From NCBI RefSeq assembly GCF_001597745.1, contig NZ_LUHJ01000061.1, forward strand, positions 271,608 to 335,607: a stretch of 64,000 nt of DNA, given 5' to 3'. How positions within the stretch are numbered: position 1 is the stretch's first letter; every line of letters begins with the position of its first letter. Under the pieces are notes generated by a model. That model did not search any database, was not told the origin of the DNA, and saw nothing but the letters and a program-made list of their open reading frames with translations. The translations under genes and the position numbers were made by a program. Below are positions 36,992 through 46,617 of this stretch, piece after piece. The DNA is from Anabaena sp. 4-3 (GTDB taxonomy: Bacteria; Cyanobacteriota; Cyanobacteriia; Cyanobacteriales; Nostocaceae).

Positions 36992-37750
36992 TCAGTATGC
37001 TCCGTTATTTTTGGGAAAAATCACCACATCAATTGTCTTCAAGATGATCCATAAGTCCAACCAAAAGGTTCTAAATTTGGCATAGTGCAAGTCGATTTGG
37101 ATTCTCCGTGGATAAGGAATGTCATTACGTCCAGATACTTGCCATAGTCCAGTGATCCCTGGTCGGATGGTTAAAACTTGATCGATGTGAATACCATATT
37201 TCGGTAGTTCTTCGGCGACTAGGGGGCGCGGCCCCACAACACTCATATCCCCTTTTAACACGTTCCAGAATTGGGGAAATTCGTCCAAGCTAGTAATTCG
37301 CAAGAATCGACCGATTTTGGTAATTCGGGGATCATGTTTGAGCTTAAAACTGGTTTCAAATTCCTGTCGCAACTGGGGCGATGTTTCCATCATTTCCACC
37401 AGGATTTCATCCGCATTGTTGACCATTGTGCGGAATTTAATACAATAAAAAGGCTTGTAATTCTTCCCTATTCTTTCTTGGACGTAAAAAATCGGGCCTT
37501 TTGAGCTTAAAGCAATCAGTAAGGCCAAAATCAAGTATACAGGGGAGAACAGAATTAACACCAACAACGAAAACACAATATCAAAAACTCTTTTACCAAA
37601 CTCTCCGTTTAACCGGGGGAAAGACAAACCTTGAGGTTTGATTTTCGGTGTCTTGGTTTTTTGACTACGCTTAAGAGTAGAACGCATAGACGAGCTAGCA
37701 TCTGGCCTTAAGCGTCGCTTGCCGGAGAGGAGTGAGCTCTGGGCAGTCAT
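36992..37750 (-). CDS. Undecaprenyl-phosphate sugar-1-phosphate transferase, WcaJ/RfbP type
   Basis: 252 residues. Starts polysaccharide assembly by moving a hexose-1-phosphate from a nucleotide sugar to undecaprenyl phosphate at the inner membrane. One membrane re-entrant helix (FDIVFSLLVLILFSPVYLIL) is followed by the catalytic domain: KFRTMVNNAD, LRITSLDEFPQFWNVLKGDM, SVVGPRP, and RPGITGLWQVSGRND. The upstream AAGGAGTATGATG offers two adjacent ATGs; the second (37750) has the better spacing. It is in the same direction as, and upstream of, gmd-fcl by 570 bases. Confidence 0.93.
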   Translation of the reverse strand: MTAQSSLLSGKRRLRPDASSSMRSTLKRSQKTKTPKIKPQGLSFPRLNGEFGKRVFDIVFSLLVLILFSPVYLILALLIALSSKGPIFYVQERIGKNYKPFYCIKFRTMVNNADEILVEMMETSPQLRQEFETSFKLKHDPRITKIGRFLRITSLDEFPQFWNVLKGDMSVVGPRPLVAEELPKYGIHIDQVLTIRPGITGLWQVSGRNDIPYPRRIQIDLHYAKFRTFWLDLWIILKTIDVVIFPKNNGAY

Positions 37751-37844
37751 CATACTCCTTATTAATCCACACCACACATAGTCCCAATCTTAAAGCTAAA
37801 AGGATGTGCTTCTGGGGGACAGTTGCCAAAAGCATACACAACAA

Positions 37845-39005
37845 TTACATTAAATTATGGCGATCGCTTCCAAGAGTTCCTGTTTTTTGGCACTGATGCA
37901 CAAAATCTAGGTAGCGTTGGGCAAAAATTTGCGGTGAAAACTGGACGGCGTGCGATCGCATATACTCAGGATTGAGAACATCTTGATACATTTCAAATTT
38001 TTCTACTGCCTCCACCAAAGCTGCTTCTGTTTGACTCCCAAAAAATATACCCGTTCCTGTGTCTTTATAGGTACGTACATCCCGCACAGTTTCTAACGCT
38101 CCCCCGGCACCGTAGGCAATTACTGGTGTACCGCAAGCTTGCGCCTCGACTAAGGCAATGCCAAAATCTTCGCAAGCACCATACACAAATGCCCTAGCTT
38201 TAGCCATATATTTTTTTACCACCTCATCAGGTTGCCACCCCAGTATTTGGATATTAGAGTTGGCTAATTCCTGAATTTTTTTCATTTCCGAACCAGTACC
38301 AATAATCACCAACGGCCGCTGCAATTTATTAAAAGCTTGAACAATTAGAGATACTTGTTTATAACTCACTAACCGGGAAACGATCAGATAAAAATCCTCT
38401 TTGTAAGGTAAAAACGGAAATGCCTCCACATCCACTGGTGGATAAATCACCGTCGCTTTTCTGCGATAGCAACGCCAAATCCTCTGGGCGGTATGGTGAG
38501 AGTTGGCAATAAAGTAGTCAACCCGATTAGCACTTAACACATCCCATTGGCGTAAACGATGTAGTAAATACCGTGTTAACCACCCAGCTACACCCTTACC
38601 CAGTTTGCTGTGGCGGAGATAATCAAAGGTTAAGTCCCAGGCATAACGCATAGGACTATGACAGTAGCAAATATGTAACTGGTTGCCAGTAGTAATCACT
38701 CCTTTCGCTACTGCATGAGATGAGGACAAAATTATGTCATACTGCCGCAAATCCATTTGTTCAATTGCCAAAGGTAACAACGGTAAATATTTTTGAATAC
38801 CATTGCGGGCAAAGGGGAAATGCTGGAGAAAAGTTCTGCCGATGGGACGTTTGTATAAATAACTTTTAGGATTACTCGATTCAAAGTCAATGAGGGCGTA
38901 TAAATCGGCATCAATATGATTCAGAATTTCCCGCACCACGAGTTCTGAACCACCTGTGGCTTTTGGTGTCAGCCATTCATGAACAAGAGCATATTTCAAA
39001 GGCAC
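37845..39005 (-). CDS. Group 4 glycosyltransferase
   Basis: 386 residues, GT-B fold, GT4 family. Retaining transfer of a sugar from a nucleotide donor, probably to the growing lipid-linked polysaccharide begun by the next gene. The N-terminal HEWLTPKATGGSELVVREIL binds acceptor; the C-terminal donor site shows the E-x7-E motif, FVYGACEDFGIALVEAQACG, followed by TPVIAYGAGGALETV. LVSYKQVSLIVQAFNKL is the usual RxxxKn-like segment. Start GTG 39005. Likely co-transcribed with the sugar transferase 94 bases downstream. Confidence 0.9.
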   Translation of the reverse strand: MPLKYALVHEWLTPKATGGSELVVREILNHIDADLYALIDFESSNPKSYLYKRPIGRTFLQHFPFARNGIQKYLPLLPLAIEQMDLRQYDIILSSSHAVAKGVITTGNQLHICYCHSPMRYAWDLTFDYLRHSKLGKGVAGWLTRYLLHRLRQWDVLSANRVDYFIANSHHTAQRIWRCYRRKATVIYPPVDVEAFPFLPYKEDFYLIVSRLVSYKQVSLIVQAFNKLQRPLVIIGTGSEMKKIQELANSNIQILGWQPDEVVKKYMAKARAFVYGACEDFGIALVEAQACGTPVIAYGAGGALETVRDVRTYKDTGTGIFFGSQTEAALVEAVEKFEMYQDVLNPEYMRSHAVQFSPQIFAQRYLDFVHQCQKTGTLGSDRHNLM

Positions 39006-39271
39006 AGCTAACTTTAAAAATGTAGAAAATTATGCAAGCAAAGTGTGAGGTTAACTGCCAAGTTTACCTTGGTGAACAAGATGTGGGAACTGCTCCAGAT
39101 GAAATCTTCAGGACGTATTTCTTTTGGTAGAGGTTCCAGAGAGATACAGCAACCTGATAACCTCAAGGGTATTGGGGATTGGGTACTGGGGATTGGGTAT
39201 TGGGAAAACTCTTTACCAGTTCTCAGTCACTAATCCCCGGTCGCTAAAAAAGACATAGGAGTTGGGAATTT

Positions 39272-40210
39272 ATGCGTATTTTAATCATGGGTGGTACTAG
39301 GTTCATAGGTGTGTACTTAACTCAAATTTTGGTAGAACAAGGACATGAGGTCGTCTTGTTTAATCGTGGTAATCGCCCCCTACCAAATTTACAGGGAGTA
39401 GGACAAATTATAGGCGATCGCACTGATTCTACACAGCTGAAGGAAAAATTACTACAAGAAAATTTTGATGTGATTTTTGACAATAATGGTCGAGAATTAT
39501 CTGATACACAACCTTTAGCCGAAATTTTTCAAGGACGGGTACAGCATTTTGTTTACATGAGTTCTGCGGGGGTTTATCTCAAATCTGACCAATTACCCCA
39601 TGTTGAAGGTGATGCAGTAGACCCAAAAAGCCGCCATAAGGGTAAACACGAAACTGAAACTTACTTGCAACAGCAAGGATTACCCTTCACTTCCATTCGT
39701 CCCACCTATATTTACGGGCCAAAAAACTATAACGATTTAGAAAGCTGGTTCTTTGATCGAATTGTACGCGATCGCCCAATTCCCATTCCCGGTAACGGCT
39801 TACATATCACACAACTCGGTCATGTGCAAGACCTAGCTTTAGCCATGTCCCAGGTAATTGGCAACAAACAGGCGATTGGGCAAGTGTATAATATTTCAGG
39901 CGATCGCTTCGTCACCTTTGATGGTTTAGCCCGTGCTTGCGCTCAAGCTGCCGGAAAATCACCAGATGCCATTAAAATAGTGCATTACGACCCGAAAAAA
40001 TTTGATTTCGGCAAACGTAAAGCCTTCCCCATGCGTTTACAGCATTTCTTCGCCTCAGTCAATAAAGCCCAAACCGAATTAAATTGGCAACCCCAATATG
40101 ATTTAATCTCTGGGTTAACTGACTCTTTTAAAAATGATTATCTCGCCACCGGAAGGGACAAACAAGACATAGATTTCTCTGTAGATGAGGAGATTTTACA
40201 AGCCAGCTAG
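39272..40210 (+). CDS. CSP41b-like NAD(P)-binding epimerase-family protein
   Basis: 312 residues, atypical extended short-chain dehydrogenase. MGGTRFIGVYLT at residues 6-17 is the nucleotide-binding loop. The product resembles plastid CSP41b, an RNA-binding protein of this fold: HFVYMSSAGVYLKSDQLPH, KGKHETETYL, SIRPTYIYGPKNYNDLESWFFDR. The usual catalytic Y-x3-K is not visible; the equivalent stretch reads R-H-K-G-K. It is therefore more likely an RNA-linked or regulatory protein than a sugar epimerase, though it sits beside polysaccharide genes. Confidence 0.85.
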   Translation: MRILIMGGTRFIGVYLTQILVEQGHEVVLFNRGNRPLPNLQGVGQIIGDRTDSTQLKEKLLQENFDVIFDNNGRELSDTQPLAEIFQGRVQHFVYMSSAGVYLKSDQLPHVEGDAVDPKSRHKGKHETETYLQQQGLPFTSIRPTYIYGPKNYNDLESWFFDRIVRDRPIPIPGNGLHITQLGHVQDLALAMSQVIGNKQAIGQVYNISGDRFVTFDGLARACAQAAGKSPDAIKIVHYDPKKFDFGKRKAFPMRLQHFFASVNKAQTELNWQPQYDLISGLTDSFKNDYLATGRDKQDIDFSVDEEILQAS

Positions 40211-40482
40211 AAAATAGGGAGTGGGGAGTGGGGGGAGATGAGGGGGATGAGGGGGATGTAGCTTGAGTTTCTCTTTCCCTACGGGACGCTGCGCGAACAG
40301 AGACGCTAACGCGTTCGCGCAGCGTATCCGTAGGATTCACCCGCAGGGTGGGGGATGAGGGGGATGAGGGAGATGTAGCTTTAGCTTCCCGCAGGGTGGG
40401 AGACAAGAGAGACAAGGGAGAAATACTTTCCCAGTCCCCAGTCCCCAATCCCCAGTCCCCAATCCCCAGTCCCTTCCATTCC
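40211..40482. repeat. Low-complexity and palindromic repeat cluster
   Basis: Between two convergent genes: GGGGATGAG tandem units (40225-40258, 40350-40376), CCGCAGGGTGGG twice (40341, 40392), CCCCAGTCCCC-type units (40432-40475), and the large palindrome at 40278-40334. No coding capacity. Confidence 0.7.
40278..40334. repeat. REP-like GC-rich palindrome
   Basis: CCTACGGGACGCTGCGCGAAC (40278-40298) is nearly complementary to GTTCGCGCAGCGTATCCGTAGG (40313-40334), around a loop with AGAGACGCTAACGC. Far more GC-rich than its surroundings. Typical of interspersed palindromes in Nostoc-type genomes. Confidence 0.7.
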
Positions 40483-41208
40483 CTAAACCTGATTTGGATC
40501 AATTCCTAACTCTTTTAACTTTGCTGCTAATCTTTCTGCTCGTTGACTTTCCTGTTCTGCTGGGGTGGGAAGCCAATTTCCTTCTGCATCATACCAGCGT
40601 AACCATAAGCGTTCAATTCCTTGGTAAGTACCTTGCCAAAGTCCTAATCCTATTTCTAAACTTGGCATCCAGACTTGAGGTTTACTCAAGTCCATTTGGC
40701 TATAACGGTCTGCAACTAATTGGAAAGCTTGCAGTTGGTCGGTGTAGCGGTCAAAGACAATATAATAGGGAACTCGTAAAATTCGTTCATAGACTTCCCA
40801 TTTGGTTGGCGGTTGGTTAATTTCCCTGAGAGTATGCCCTAAATCTTCTTTTTCCGTCCCCGGAGACAGTAATTCTACTACAACAAAAGGTGCTACTCCT
40901 TCCTGCCAAATCACATAACTTAAACGCATTTCCCGTTGTTCATAGAGACGAGAAACGCCTACCACTGCAAACCAATCAGGACGTTTATACCAGCGTGGGT
41001 GGTGGGTGTCATAATACAGGTTTAAATCACTGGCGACAAAAATTTGGTCTGCTGGATAGTTGGGGGGAGAAAAGGTTTCACGCAAAAGTTGTGGCTGAAT
41101 AATGTGAAATTCGTCAGGCAAACCGGGTTCCTCCGGGGATTCACTGGGAAGATCATACATCGTAGGTAGGGCTACTTGGGGAGAATGGGGAGGGTCTGTT
41201 TGATACAT
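40483..41208 (-). CDS. Uma2 family (DUF820) PD-(D/E)XK protein
   Basis: 241 residues. Uma2/DUF820 proteins have a restriction-endonuclease-like fold and are abundant in cyanobacteria; cellular role unknown. The Asp in FVASDLNLYYD, the PDWFAVVGVSR strand and VVELLSPGTEKEDLG, with its E and downstream K, are the likely catalytic elements. The C-terminal about 25 residues are a Glu/Arg-rich helix (ESQRAERLAAKLKELGIDP), characteristic of a subgroup. Start ATG 41208. Confidence 0.85.
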   Translation of the reverse strand: MYQTDPPHSPQVALPTMYDLPSESPEEPGLPDEFHIIQPQLLRETFSPPNYPADQIFVASDLNLYYDTHHPRWYKRPDWFAVVGVSRLYEQREMRLSYVIWQEGVAPFVVVELLSPGTEKEDLGHTLREINQPPTKWEVYERILRVPYYIVFDRYTDQLQAFQLVADRYSQMDLSKPQVWMPSLEIGLGLWQGTYQGIERLWLRWYDAEGNWLPTPAEQESQRAERLAAKLKELGIDPNQV

Positions 41209-41296
41209 AAGGAAAGTCCTAACCGACTAACTTTAAGTTAACAAATCACAGCAAAATTTTGGTACAAACAAAATACACTTTATTTGTCCATAAAAT

Positions 41297-42361
41297 ATGC
41301 AAACACTATTGGTAACAGGAGGAGCCGGATTTATCGGTGCTAATTTTATTCTCCTGGCTCGACAATTACAATGGGCTAATATCATTAATTTAGATAAACT
41401 CACTTATGCTAGCAATTTAGGAAATTTAGCAGAATTACAAACTGATAAAAACTATCATTTTGTGCAAGGAGATATCAACAATTTTGAGTTAGTCAGTTAT
41501 TTATTATCACAGTATCAACCAGATACTATCATTAATTTTGCGGCTGAAAGTCATGTAGACCGTTCAATTTTTAGTCCGCAAAACTTTATTAACACTAATG
41601 TTTTAGGAACTTTTCAGTTATTAGAAGCAAGTAGATTTTACTGGCAAAAGCTACCATCTGCTAAACAAAAACAATTTCGCTTTCTGCACATATCTACAGA
41701 TGAAGTTTACGGTTCACTCAATCCCCAAGACCCAGCTTTTAGGGAAGATACGCCCTATGCACCTAATAGTCCATACTCTGCATCTAAGGCGGCATCTGAC
41801 CATTTTGTGCGCGCCTATTATCACACCTATGGCTTGCCAACTTTAACCACAAATTGCTCTAATAATTACGGGCCGCTTCAGTTTCCTGAAAAGCTGATTC
41901 CTTTAACGATTCTCAATGCTGTAGATGGTAAACCTTTACCTATATATGGAGATGGGCAAAATATCAGAGATTGGTTATATGTAATTGACCATTGCCAAGC
42001 TATTTATTTAGTTTTACAACAAGGTAAAATTGGCGAAACTTATAATATTGGTGGTTTGAATGAAAAAACTAATCTCACAGTTGTAAAAACAATTTGTGCA
42101 ATTCTCGATGAATTAGTGCCTCAACTTAATTTATCTTACTCGTCTTTGATAACGTTTGTGAAAGACCGTCCTGGTCATGACCGTCGCTATGCAATTGATT
42201 GTAGTAAAATCAGTCAAGAATTAGGTTGGCAACCTCAAGAAAATTTTGATAGTGGTTTGCGAAAAACTGTGCAATGGTATTTAAATAATTCTTATTGGGT
42301 AAATCAAGTCCGTTCTGGAGCTTACCAAAATTGGTTGAAACAAAATTATGATAATAGATAA
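41297..42361 (+). CDS. rfbB: dTDP-glucose 4,6-dehydratase
   Basis: 354 residues, extended short-chain dehydrogenase. Dehydrates dTDP-glucose to dTDP-4-keto-6-deoxyglucose, the entry to rhamnose and other deoxy sugars. [12 protein letters not shown] at about residues 8-19 binds [24 protein letters not shown] and Y-x3-K in [12 protein letters not shown] are catalytic. [15 protein letters not shown] and [11 protein letters not shown] are family hallmarks. It is alone on its strand; rfbA, C and D are not in the window. AT-richer than its neighbours by eye. Confidence 0.95.
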   Translation: MQTLLVTGGAGFIGANFILLARQLQWANIINLDKLTYASNLGNLAELQTDKNYHFVQGDINNFELVSYLLSQYQPDTIINFAAESHVDRSIFSPQNFINTNVLGTFQLLEASRFYWQKLPSAKQKQFRFLHISTDEVYGSLNPQDPAFREDTPYAPNSPYSASKAASDHFVRAYYHTYGLPTLTTNCSNNYGPLQFPEKLIPLTILNAVDGKPLPIYGDGQNIRDWLYVIDHCQAIYLVLQQGKIGETYNIGGLNEKTNLTVVKTICAILDELVPQLNLSYSSLITFVKDRPGHDRRYAIDCSKISQELGWQPQENFDSGLRKTVQWYLNNSYWVNQVRSGAYQNWLKQNYDNR

Positions 42362-42375
42362 TTTTGTGGGGAATT

Positions 42376-42891
42376 TTAGGTATTTTCTGGAGACTGAGGC
42401 CAAAGATAAATTATGCCAGAGATTAAAGTTAAAGCCACAGCTAGCCAAAAAGCGATGAGTGATGATAATTCCCAGTCTGCTGATAAGGGTGCAATTAGTA
42501 AGGCGATCGCTACTATCTGACTGACTGTTTTTAGTTTACCCCAAATATTCGCCCCGGTAATTTTGGTTTGATTCACTCGCCAACCGGCGATCGCTAATTC
42601 TCGCGCTAAAATCAAGAATACCCCCCAAGCTGGGATTTTTCCTAACTCTACTAACACCAACAACGGTGCTAATACCAAAAATTTATCCACTAAAGGATCA
42701 AGAAACTTACCCAAATCACTAATTTGGTTAAGTTTTCTTGCTAAATAACCATCTAACCAATCTGTCAACGCCGCCACTAAAAAAATTGCTAAACATATCC
42801 ATCTAGCCGACGGTGTAGGATTGTATAAACCGTATAACAGAAATGGTACACCCAAAAGCCGAGAGAAAGTAATCCAGTTAGGTAAAGTCAC
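42376..42891 (-). CDS. pgsA: CDP-diacylglycerol-glycerol-3-phosphate 3-phosphatidyltransferase
   Basis: 171 residues. Makes phosphatidylglycerol phosphate, precursor of phosphatidylglycerol, which cyanobacterial photosystems need. The CDP-alcohol phosphotransferase motif D-G-x2-A-R-x8-G-x3-D-x3-D is intact in DGYLARKLNQISDLGKFLDP and the two following acidic positions. Four hydrophobic helices. I start at GTG 42891 (VTLPNWITFSR, the usual start). The open frame reaches 42975, but those 28 residues are read from a palindromic repeat (42922-42963). Confidence 0.92.
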   Translation of the reverse strand: MTLPNWITFSRLLGVPFLLYGLYNPTPSARWICLAIFLVAALTDWLDGYLARKLNQISDLGKFLDPLVDKFLVLAPLLVLVELGKIPAWGVFLILARELAIAGWRVNQTKITGANIWGKLKTVSQIVAIALLIAPLSADWELSSLIAFWLAVALTLISGIIYLWPQSPENT

Positions 42892-42921
42892 GTCGCTTCG
42901 CTCCAAATTCAAAATTCGTCT

Positions 42922-42963
42922 TGAAAAGTTTCCTACGGCGGGAAACCCGCCTACAGAACTTTT
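42922..42963. repeat. Palindromic repeat upstream of pgsA
   Basis: GGCGGG-AAA-CCCGCC (42937-42951) is the tip of a longer imperfect inverted repeat, GAAAAGTTTCCTAC to CTACAGAACTTTTC. It lies in the false N-terminal extension of the pgsA frame. Confidence 0.65.
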
Positions 42964-43003
42964 CGCAAAATTCAAAATTAAATACCTTTTTCTTTAATAA
43001 TTT

Positions 43004-43567
43004 CTATAATTTCAACCAAGCAAATAATTGTCCTAATGTCAAATGTAAATCTTTAACTAAATCAGGTACTGGCAAGATATCTGATTCGTTTTCTAAAAAT
43101 ATAGGTTGCTGGTGAGGCGGATAAATTAAAATACCATATTCCTCTGGATCAATTAACCAACCTAAGCTAGTACCATGATTTAAACAATGTAAAATTTTTC
43201 TGGTGACTTTGGTTGTACTTTGCTCAGGAGATAAAATTTCAATTATCCAATCTGGATAGGTATTAAACGCATTGGCAATATTACCTTTGTCATCTACAGG
43301 AATTCTCTGCCACGAAAATACTGCGACATCTGGCACAATGGAATAGCCACCAAATGTACAACGTAATTCTGGTAAAGCCAGTGCAATTTTTGGGGCTTCT
43401 ACCACATTATTAACCGCATTAGCTAATTGCAACTGTAGTCTACTATGTTTACCTTGAGGCATAGGTTTGTGGAAGATTTCACTGTTGATATATTCACTTG
43501 CTGGCTCGGTTTCTGGTAATTGTAAAAATTCTTCTAAAGATACCCGGCAAGTTGGTGTTTTAATCAT
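43004..43567 (-). CDS. Uma2 family (DUF820) PD-(D/E)XK protein
   Basis: 187 residues, second Uma2-family protein in the window and only distantly similar to the one at 40483. Recognised parts: MPQGKHSRLQLQLANAV, SIVPDVAVFSWQRIP (catalytic Asp), PDWIIEILSPEQSTTKVTRK (catalytic Glu and Lys). It has the expected length for the single-domain form. Start ATG 43567 (MIKTPTCRVSLEEFLQLPE), which is the usual opening of the family. Role unknown. Confidence 0.85.
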   Translation of the reverse strand: MIKTPTCRVSLEEFLQLPETEPASEYINSEIFHKPMPQGKHSRLQLQLANAVNNVVEAPKIALALPELRCTFGGYSIVPDVAVFSWQRIPVDDKGNIANAFNTYPDWIIEILSPEQSTTKVTRKILHCLNHGTSLGWLIDPEEYGILIYPPHQQPIFLENESDILPVPDLVKDLHLTLGQLFAWLKL

Positions 43568-43923
43568 AATATTTTACCTGCTCTTATTTAACCCTAAGTT
43601 TAGCCTAAATCATCTTATGTGACAGGACTGACACAAGTATCATAAATCCAGTCAGTAGTTAACAGCGATAACTAATATAGCGTTTTCTAGTCTAATGAGT
43701 GACAAATTTATCTGCGTTTATCTGCGTCCATCTGCGTTGAATTTTGACTGACTGTACCTGACTTGAATGGGAATTGCTATAGCTGTTTTATTTTCCCAGT
43801 GGTATAAGTCTTTTTTGATTTTCTTGTCGTCTCTTGCTACAAAACAAAATATTTCCAGATGAGGTTTTTAGTGTAGTTGCATGGCATGATCTGTATTTTG
43901 AGATTATCTAAACAATAACTAAG
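43568..43923. other. Intergenic region with decamer repeats
   Basis: 356 bases before aspA. ATCTGCGTNN is repeated three times at ten-base intervals (43710-43739); the same family occurs, inverted, at 22834-22858 and, degenerate, at 17306-17330. No gene seen. Confidence 0.55.
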
Positions 43924-45330
43924 ATGACAGACAACACAGATTTTCGCATTGAGCGCGACTCGATGGGCGATCGCCAAATTGCTAGTAATGTTTATTACGG
44001 TATTCAAACCCTCAGAGCCATAGAAAACTTCCCAATTAGCGGCATCAAACCCTTACCCACTTACGTAGATGCCTGTATTTTCATTAAAAAAGCTACAGCA
44101 ATAGTCAATGGTGAACTCGGCTGTATTCCCGAAGATATAAGTCAAGCAATTGTCAAAGCCACTGATGAAATTCTAGCCGGGAAGTTACGCGAGCAGTTTG
44201 TGGTTGATGTCTATCAAGCTGGTGCGGGAACTTCCCACCACATGAACGTTAACGAAGTTTTAGCAAATCGCGCTTTAGAAATTCTCGGCGAAGACAAGGG
44301 GAATTACAAACGAGTTAGCCCCAACGATCATGTAAACTATGGACAGTCTACCAACGATGTCATCCCCACAGCAATTAGGATTGGTGGTTTGTTAGCACTG
44401 GCGAGGACATTACACCCAGCCTTAGAAAAAGCGATCGCCGCCTTAGAAAACAAAGCTGTAGAATTTCAAGATATTGTTAAATCTGGCAGAACCCACTTAC
44501 AAGATGCTGTACCCGTGCGCTTAGGTGAAAACTTCCGCGCTTGGGCGCAAATTTTATCAGAACACCAAAACCGCATTTACACCGCCTCTGGGGATTTAAT
44601 GGTATTAGGTTTAGGAGGTAGTGCGGCTGGTACTGGCTTAAATACCCATCCTGAATATCGCACCCGTGTAGTAGAAGTTCTCTCAGAATTACTAGAATTA
44701 CCTCTACAACCTGCGCCCCATCTCATGGCAGCAATGCAAAGCATGGCCCCATTCGTCAACGTTTCTGGCGCATTACGGAACTTAGCCCAGGATTTAGCCA
44801 AAATTTCCCATGATTTGCGGTTAATGGACTCCGGGCCAAAAACTGGTTTAAAAGAAATTCAATTACCCCCAGTACAACCTGGTTCTTCGATTATGCCAGG
44901 AAAGTATAACCCCGTGATGGCAGAGATGACATCGATGGTGTGTTTTCAGGTAATGGGTTACGACAATGCGATCGCACTTGCCGCCCAAGCCGGACAATTA
45001 GAATTAAACGTGATGATGCCGTTAATTGCCTATAACCTGATTCACAGTATCGAAATTCTTGGTAATACTATCGCCGCCCTCACACAACGCTGCATAGAAG
45101 GAATTACCGCCAACAAAGAACGTTGTTTAGCTTACGCCGAAGGCAGTTTAGCATTAGTCACCGCACTTAACACCCATATTGGTTATTTAAACGCCGCCGC
45201 CGTCGCCAAAGAATCCTTAGAAACAGGCAAATCTCTCAGACAGATAGTTTTAGAAAAAGGGCTAATGAGTGAAGCAGAACTAGCTACTGTGTTAAATCTA
45301 GAACAGATGAGCAGTATTGTAGGGGGCTAG
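43924..45330 (+). CDS. aspA: Aspartate ammonia-lyase
   Basis: 468 residues. Reversible deamination of aspartate to fumarate and ammonia, relevant to nitrogen release from cyanophycin-derived aspartate. RDSMGDRQIASNVYYGIQTL and RAIENFPISG near the start favour aspartase over fumarase. The superfamily signature GSSIMPGKYNPV is at about residues 319-330 with the catalytic Ser, and QSTNDVIPTAIR and SGRTHLQDAVPV are present. Homotetramer expected. A 119-base pyrimidine-rich spacer separates it from the DUF362 gene. Confidence 0.92.
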   Translation: MTDNTDFRIERDSMGDRQIASNVYYGIQTLRAIENFPISGIKPLPTYVDACIFIKKATAIVNGELGCIPEDISQAIVKATDEILAGKLREQFVVDVYQAGAGTSHHMNVNEVLANRALEILGEDKGNYKRVSPNDHVNYGQSTNDVIPTAIRIGGLLALARTLHPALEKAIAALENKAVEFQDIVKSGRTHLQDAVPVRLGENFRAWAQILSEHQNRIYTASGDLMVLGLGGSAAGTGLNTHPEYRTRVVEVLSELLELPLQPAPHLMAAMQSMAPFVNVSGALRNLAQDLAKISHDLRLMDSGPKTGLKEIQLPPVQPGSSIMPGKYNPVMAEMTSMVCFQVMGYDNAIALAAQAGQLELNVMMPLIAYNLIHSIEILGNTIAALTQRCIEGITANKERCLAYAEGSLALVTALNTHIGYLNAAAVAKESLETGKSLRQIVLEKGLMSEAELATVLNLEQMSSIVGG

Positions 45331-45449
45331 GGACTGGGGACTGGGTAACAGTTATTCTTCCTCCGCTCCTCCGCTTCCTCCGCTTCCTCCGCTTCCCTGC
45401 TCCCCCTGCTTCCTCATCTTCCTCATCAACTCCACTCACATCAATACCC
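45331..45449. repeat. Pyrimidine-rich tandem tract
   Basis: CCTCCGCTTCCTCCGCTTCC-type repeats between aspA and the DUF362 gene. The same motif recurs at 46695-46735 and, on the other strand, at 11590-11615. Confidence 0.7.
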
Positions 45450-46421
45450 ATGCAAAACCAAAAACCATCTGTCAGCCTCATCCGGGCTAATTCTTACGAA
45501 AAAGATGCTTTAAGGGAATCTTTAGTTACCTTGCTAGAACCCTTTGGCGGAATGGCGGCTTTTGTCAAACCAGGGCAACGCGTCTTACTCAAACCTAATT
45601 TACTCACAGGTTCGCGTCCCACAAAAGAGTGTACTACCCGCGCTGAATTGGTTTATGCGGTTGCTCAGATGGTAATTGCCGCAGGTGGCAAACCATTTTT
45701 AGGAGATAGTCCCGCTTTTGGTAGTGCTAAAGGTGTAGCTATAGCCAATGGTTATCAGCCAATCATCCAAGAATTAAATCTTCCTATCATTGAGTTTCAC
45801 GGACAGCGTTACCAAACCGTGAGCGAAAATTTTAATCACCTACTACTCTGTAAAGAAGCAATAGAAGCAGATGTAGTGATTAATCTCCCTAAAGTTAAGT
45901 CTCATACCCAATTAACCTTAACTTTGGCAGTCAAAAACCTGTTTGGTTGTGTTCCCGGCAAAATGAAAGCATGGTGGCACATGGAAGCCGGAAAAGATGC
46001 CAACCGTTTCGGTGAGATGTTAGTTGAAACTGCTAAGGCTATTAATCCAGACTTAACTATTTTAGACGGCATCATCGGTCATGAAGGCAATGGCCCCAGT
46101 GGCGGCGAACCTCGTCCTTTGGGTATATTAGCCGCATCATCAAATGTCTTCGCCCTAGACAGGGCAATGGTAGAAATTCTCAATGTACCACCGCAGCAAG
46201 TCCCCACCGTTGCAGCTTCCCAAAGGTTAGGAGTTTGCCCAGAACTAGCTGAGATTGATTTCCCTAATTTACATCCTGATTTATTAAAAATTGCAGATTG
46301 GCGGCTGCCAGACAAGCTCATGCCTATTGACTTTGCTATGCCCAGAGTCATCAAGTCTACGTTCAAACATTTTTATATCCGTTTTATCAAAGAACCCATG
46401 ACTGCCTATGCTAAACAGTAG
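45450..46421 (+). CDS. DUF362 domain protein
   Basis: 323 residues covering the whole DUF362 domain, an uncharacterised family related to proteins with iron-sulfur clusters, though this copy lacks the C-terminal ferredoxin motif. Recognised stretches: GQRVLLKPNLLTGS, FLGDSPAFGSAK, DVVINLPKVKSHTQLTLTLA, VKNLFGCVPGK and LDGIIGHEGNGPSGGEPR. Start ATG 45450 without an evident ribosome binding site because of the pyrimidine tract. Function unknown. Confidence 0.8.
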   Translation: MQNQKPSVSLIRANSYEKDALRESLVTLLEPFGGMAAFVKPGQRVLLKPNLLTGSRPTKECTTRAELVYAVAQMVIAAGGKPFLGDSPAFGSAKGVAIANGYQPIIQELNLPIIEFHGQRYQTVSENFNHLLLCKEAIEADVVINLPKVKSHTQLTLTLAVKNLFGCVPGKMKAWWHMEAGKDANRFGEMLVETAKAINPDLTILDGIIGHEGNGPSGGEPRPLGILAASSNVFALDRAMVEILNVPPQQVPTVAASQRLGVCPELAEIDFPNLHPDLLKIADWRLPDKLMPIDFAMPRVIKSTFKHFYIRFIKEPMTAYAKQ

Positions 46422-46437
46422 GTTGTCTGGAACATCT

Positions 46438-46520
46438 GATGTTTTTGTAGGGTGCATCAGAAAAGATAATTTGGCAAACTTAAACAGATTTTTGACATCT
46501 GACACACTCTACTAATGTGC
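46438..46520. repeat. Dispersed inverted-repeat element, degenerate copy E
   Basis: GTAGGGTGCATCAG (46447-46460) and CTGACACACTCTAC (46499-46512) are mutated versions of the core repeat. The flanks are direct repeats TTGTCTGGAACATCT (46423-46437) and TTGTCTTGAACATCT (46521-46535). Confidence 0.65.
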
Positions 46521-46617
46521 TTGTCTTGAACATCTCACCAAAAGCAAGTGCAAGCTCTGTTACAACAATCTCCCATTCAGGAGAGTAGTCTAGAGATTAC
46601 CCTCCGATTGCTTAACC

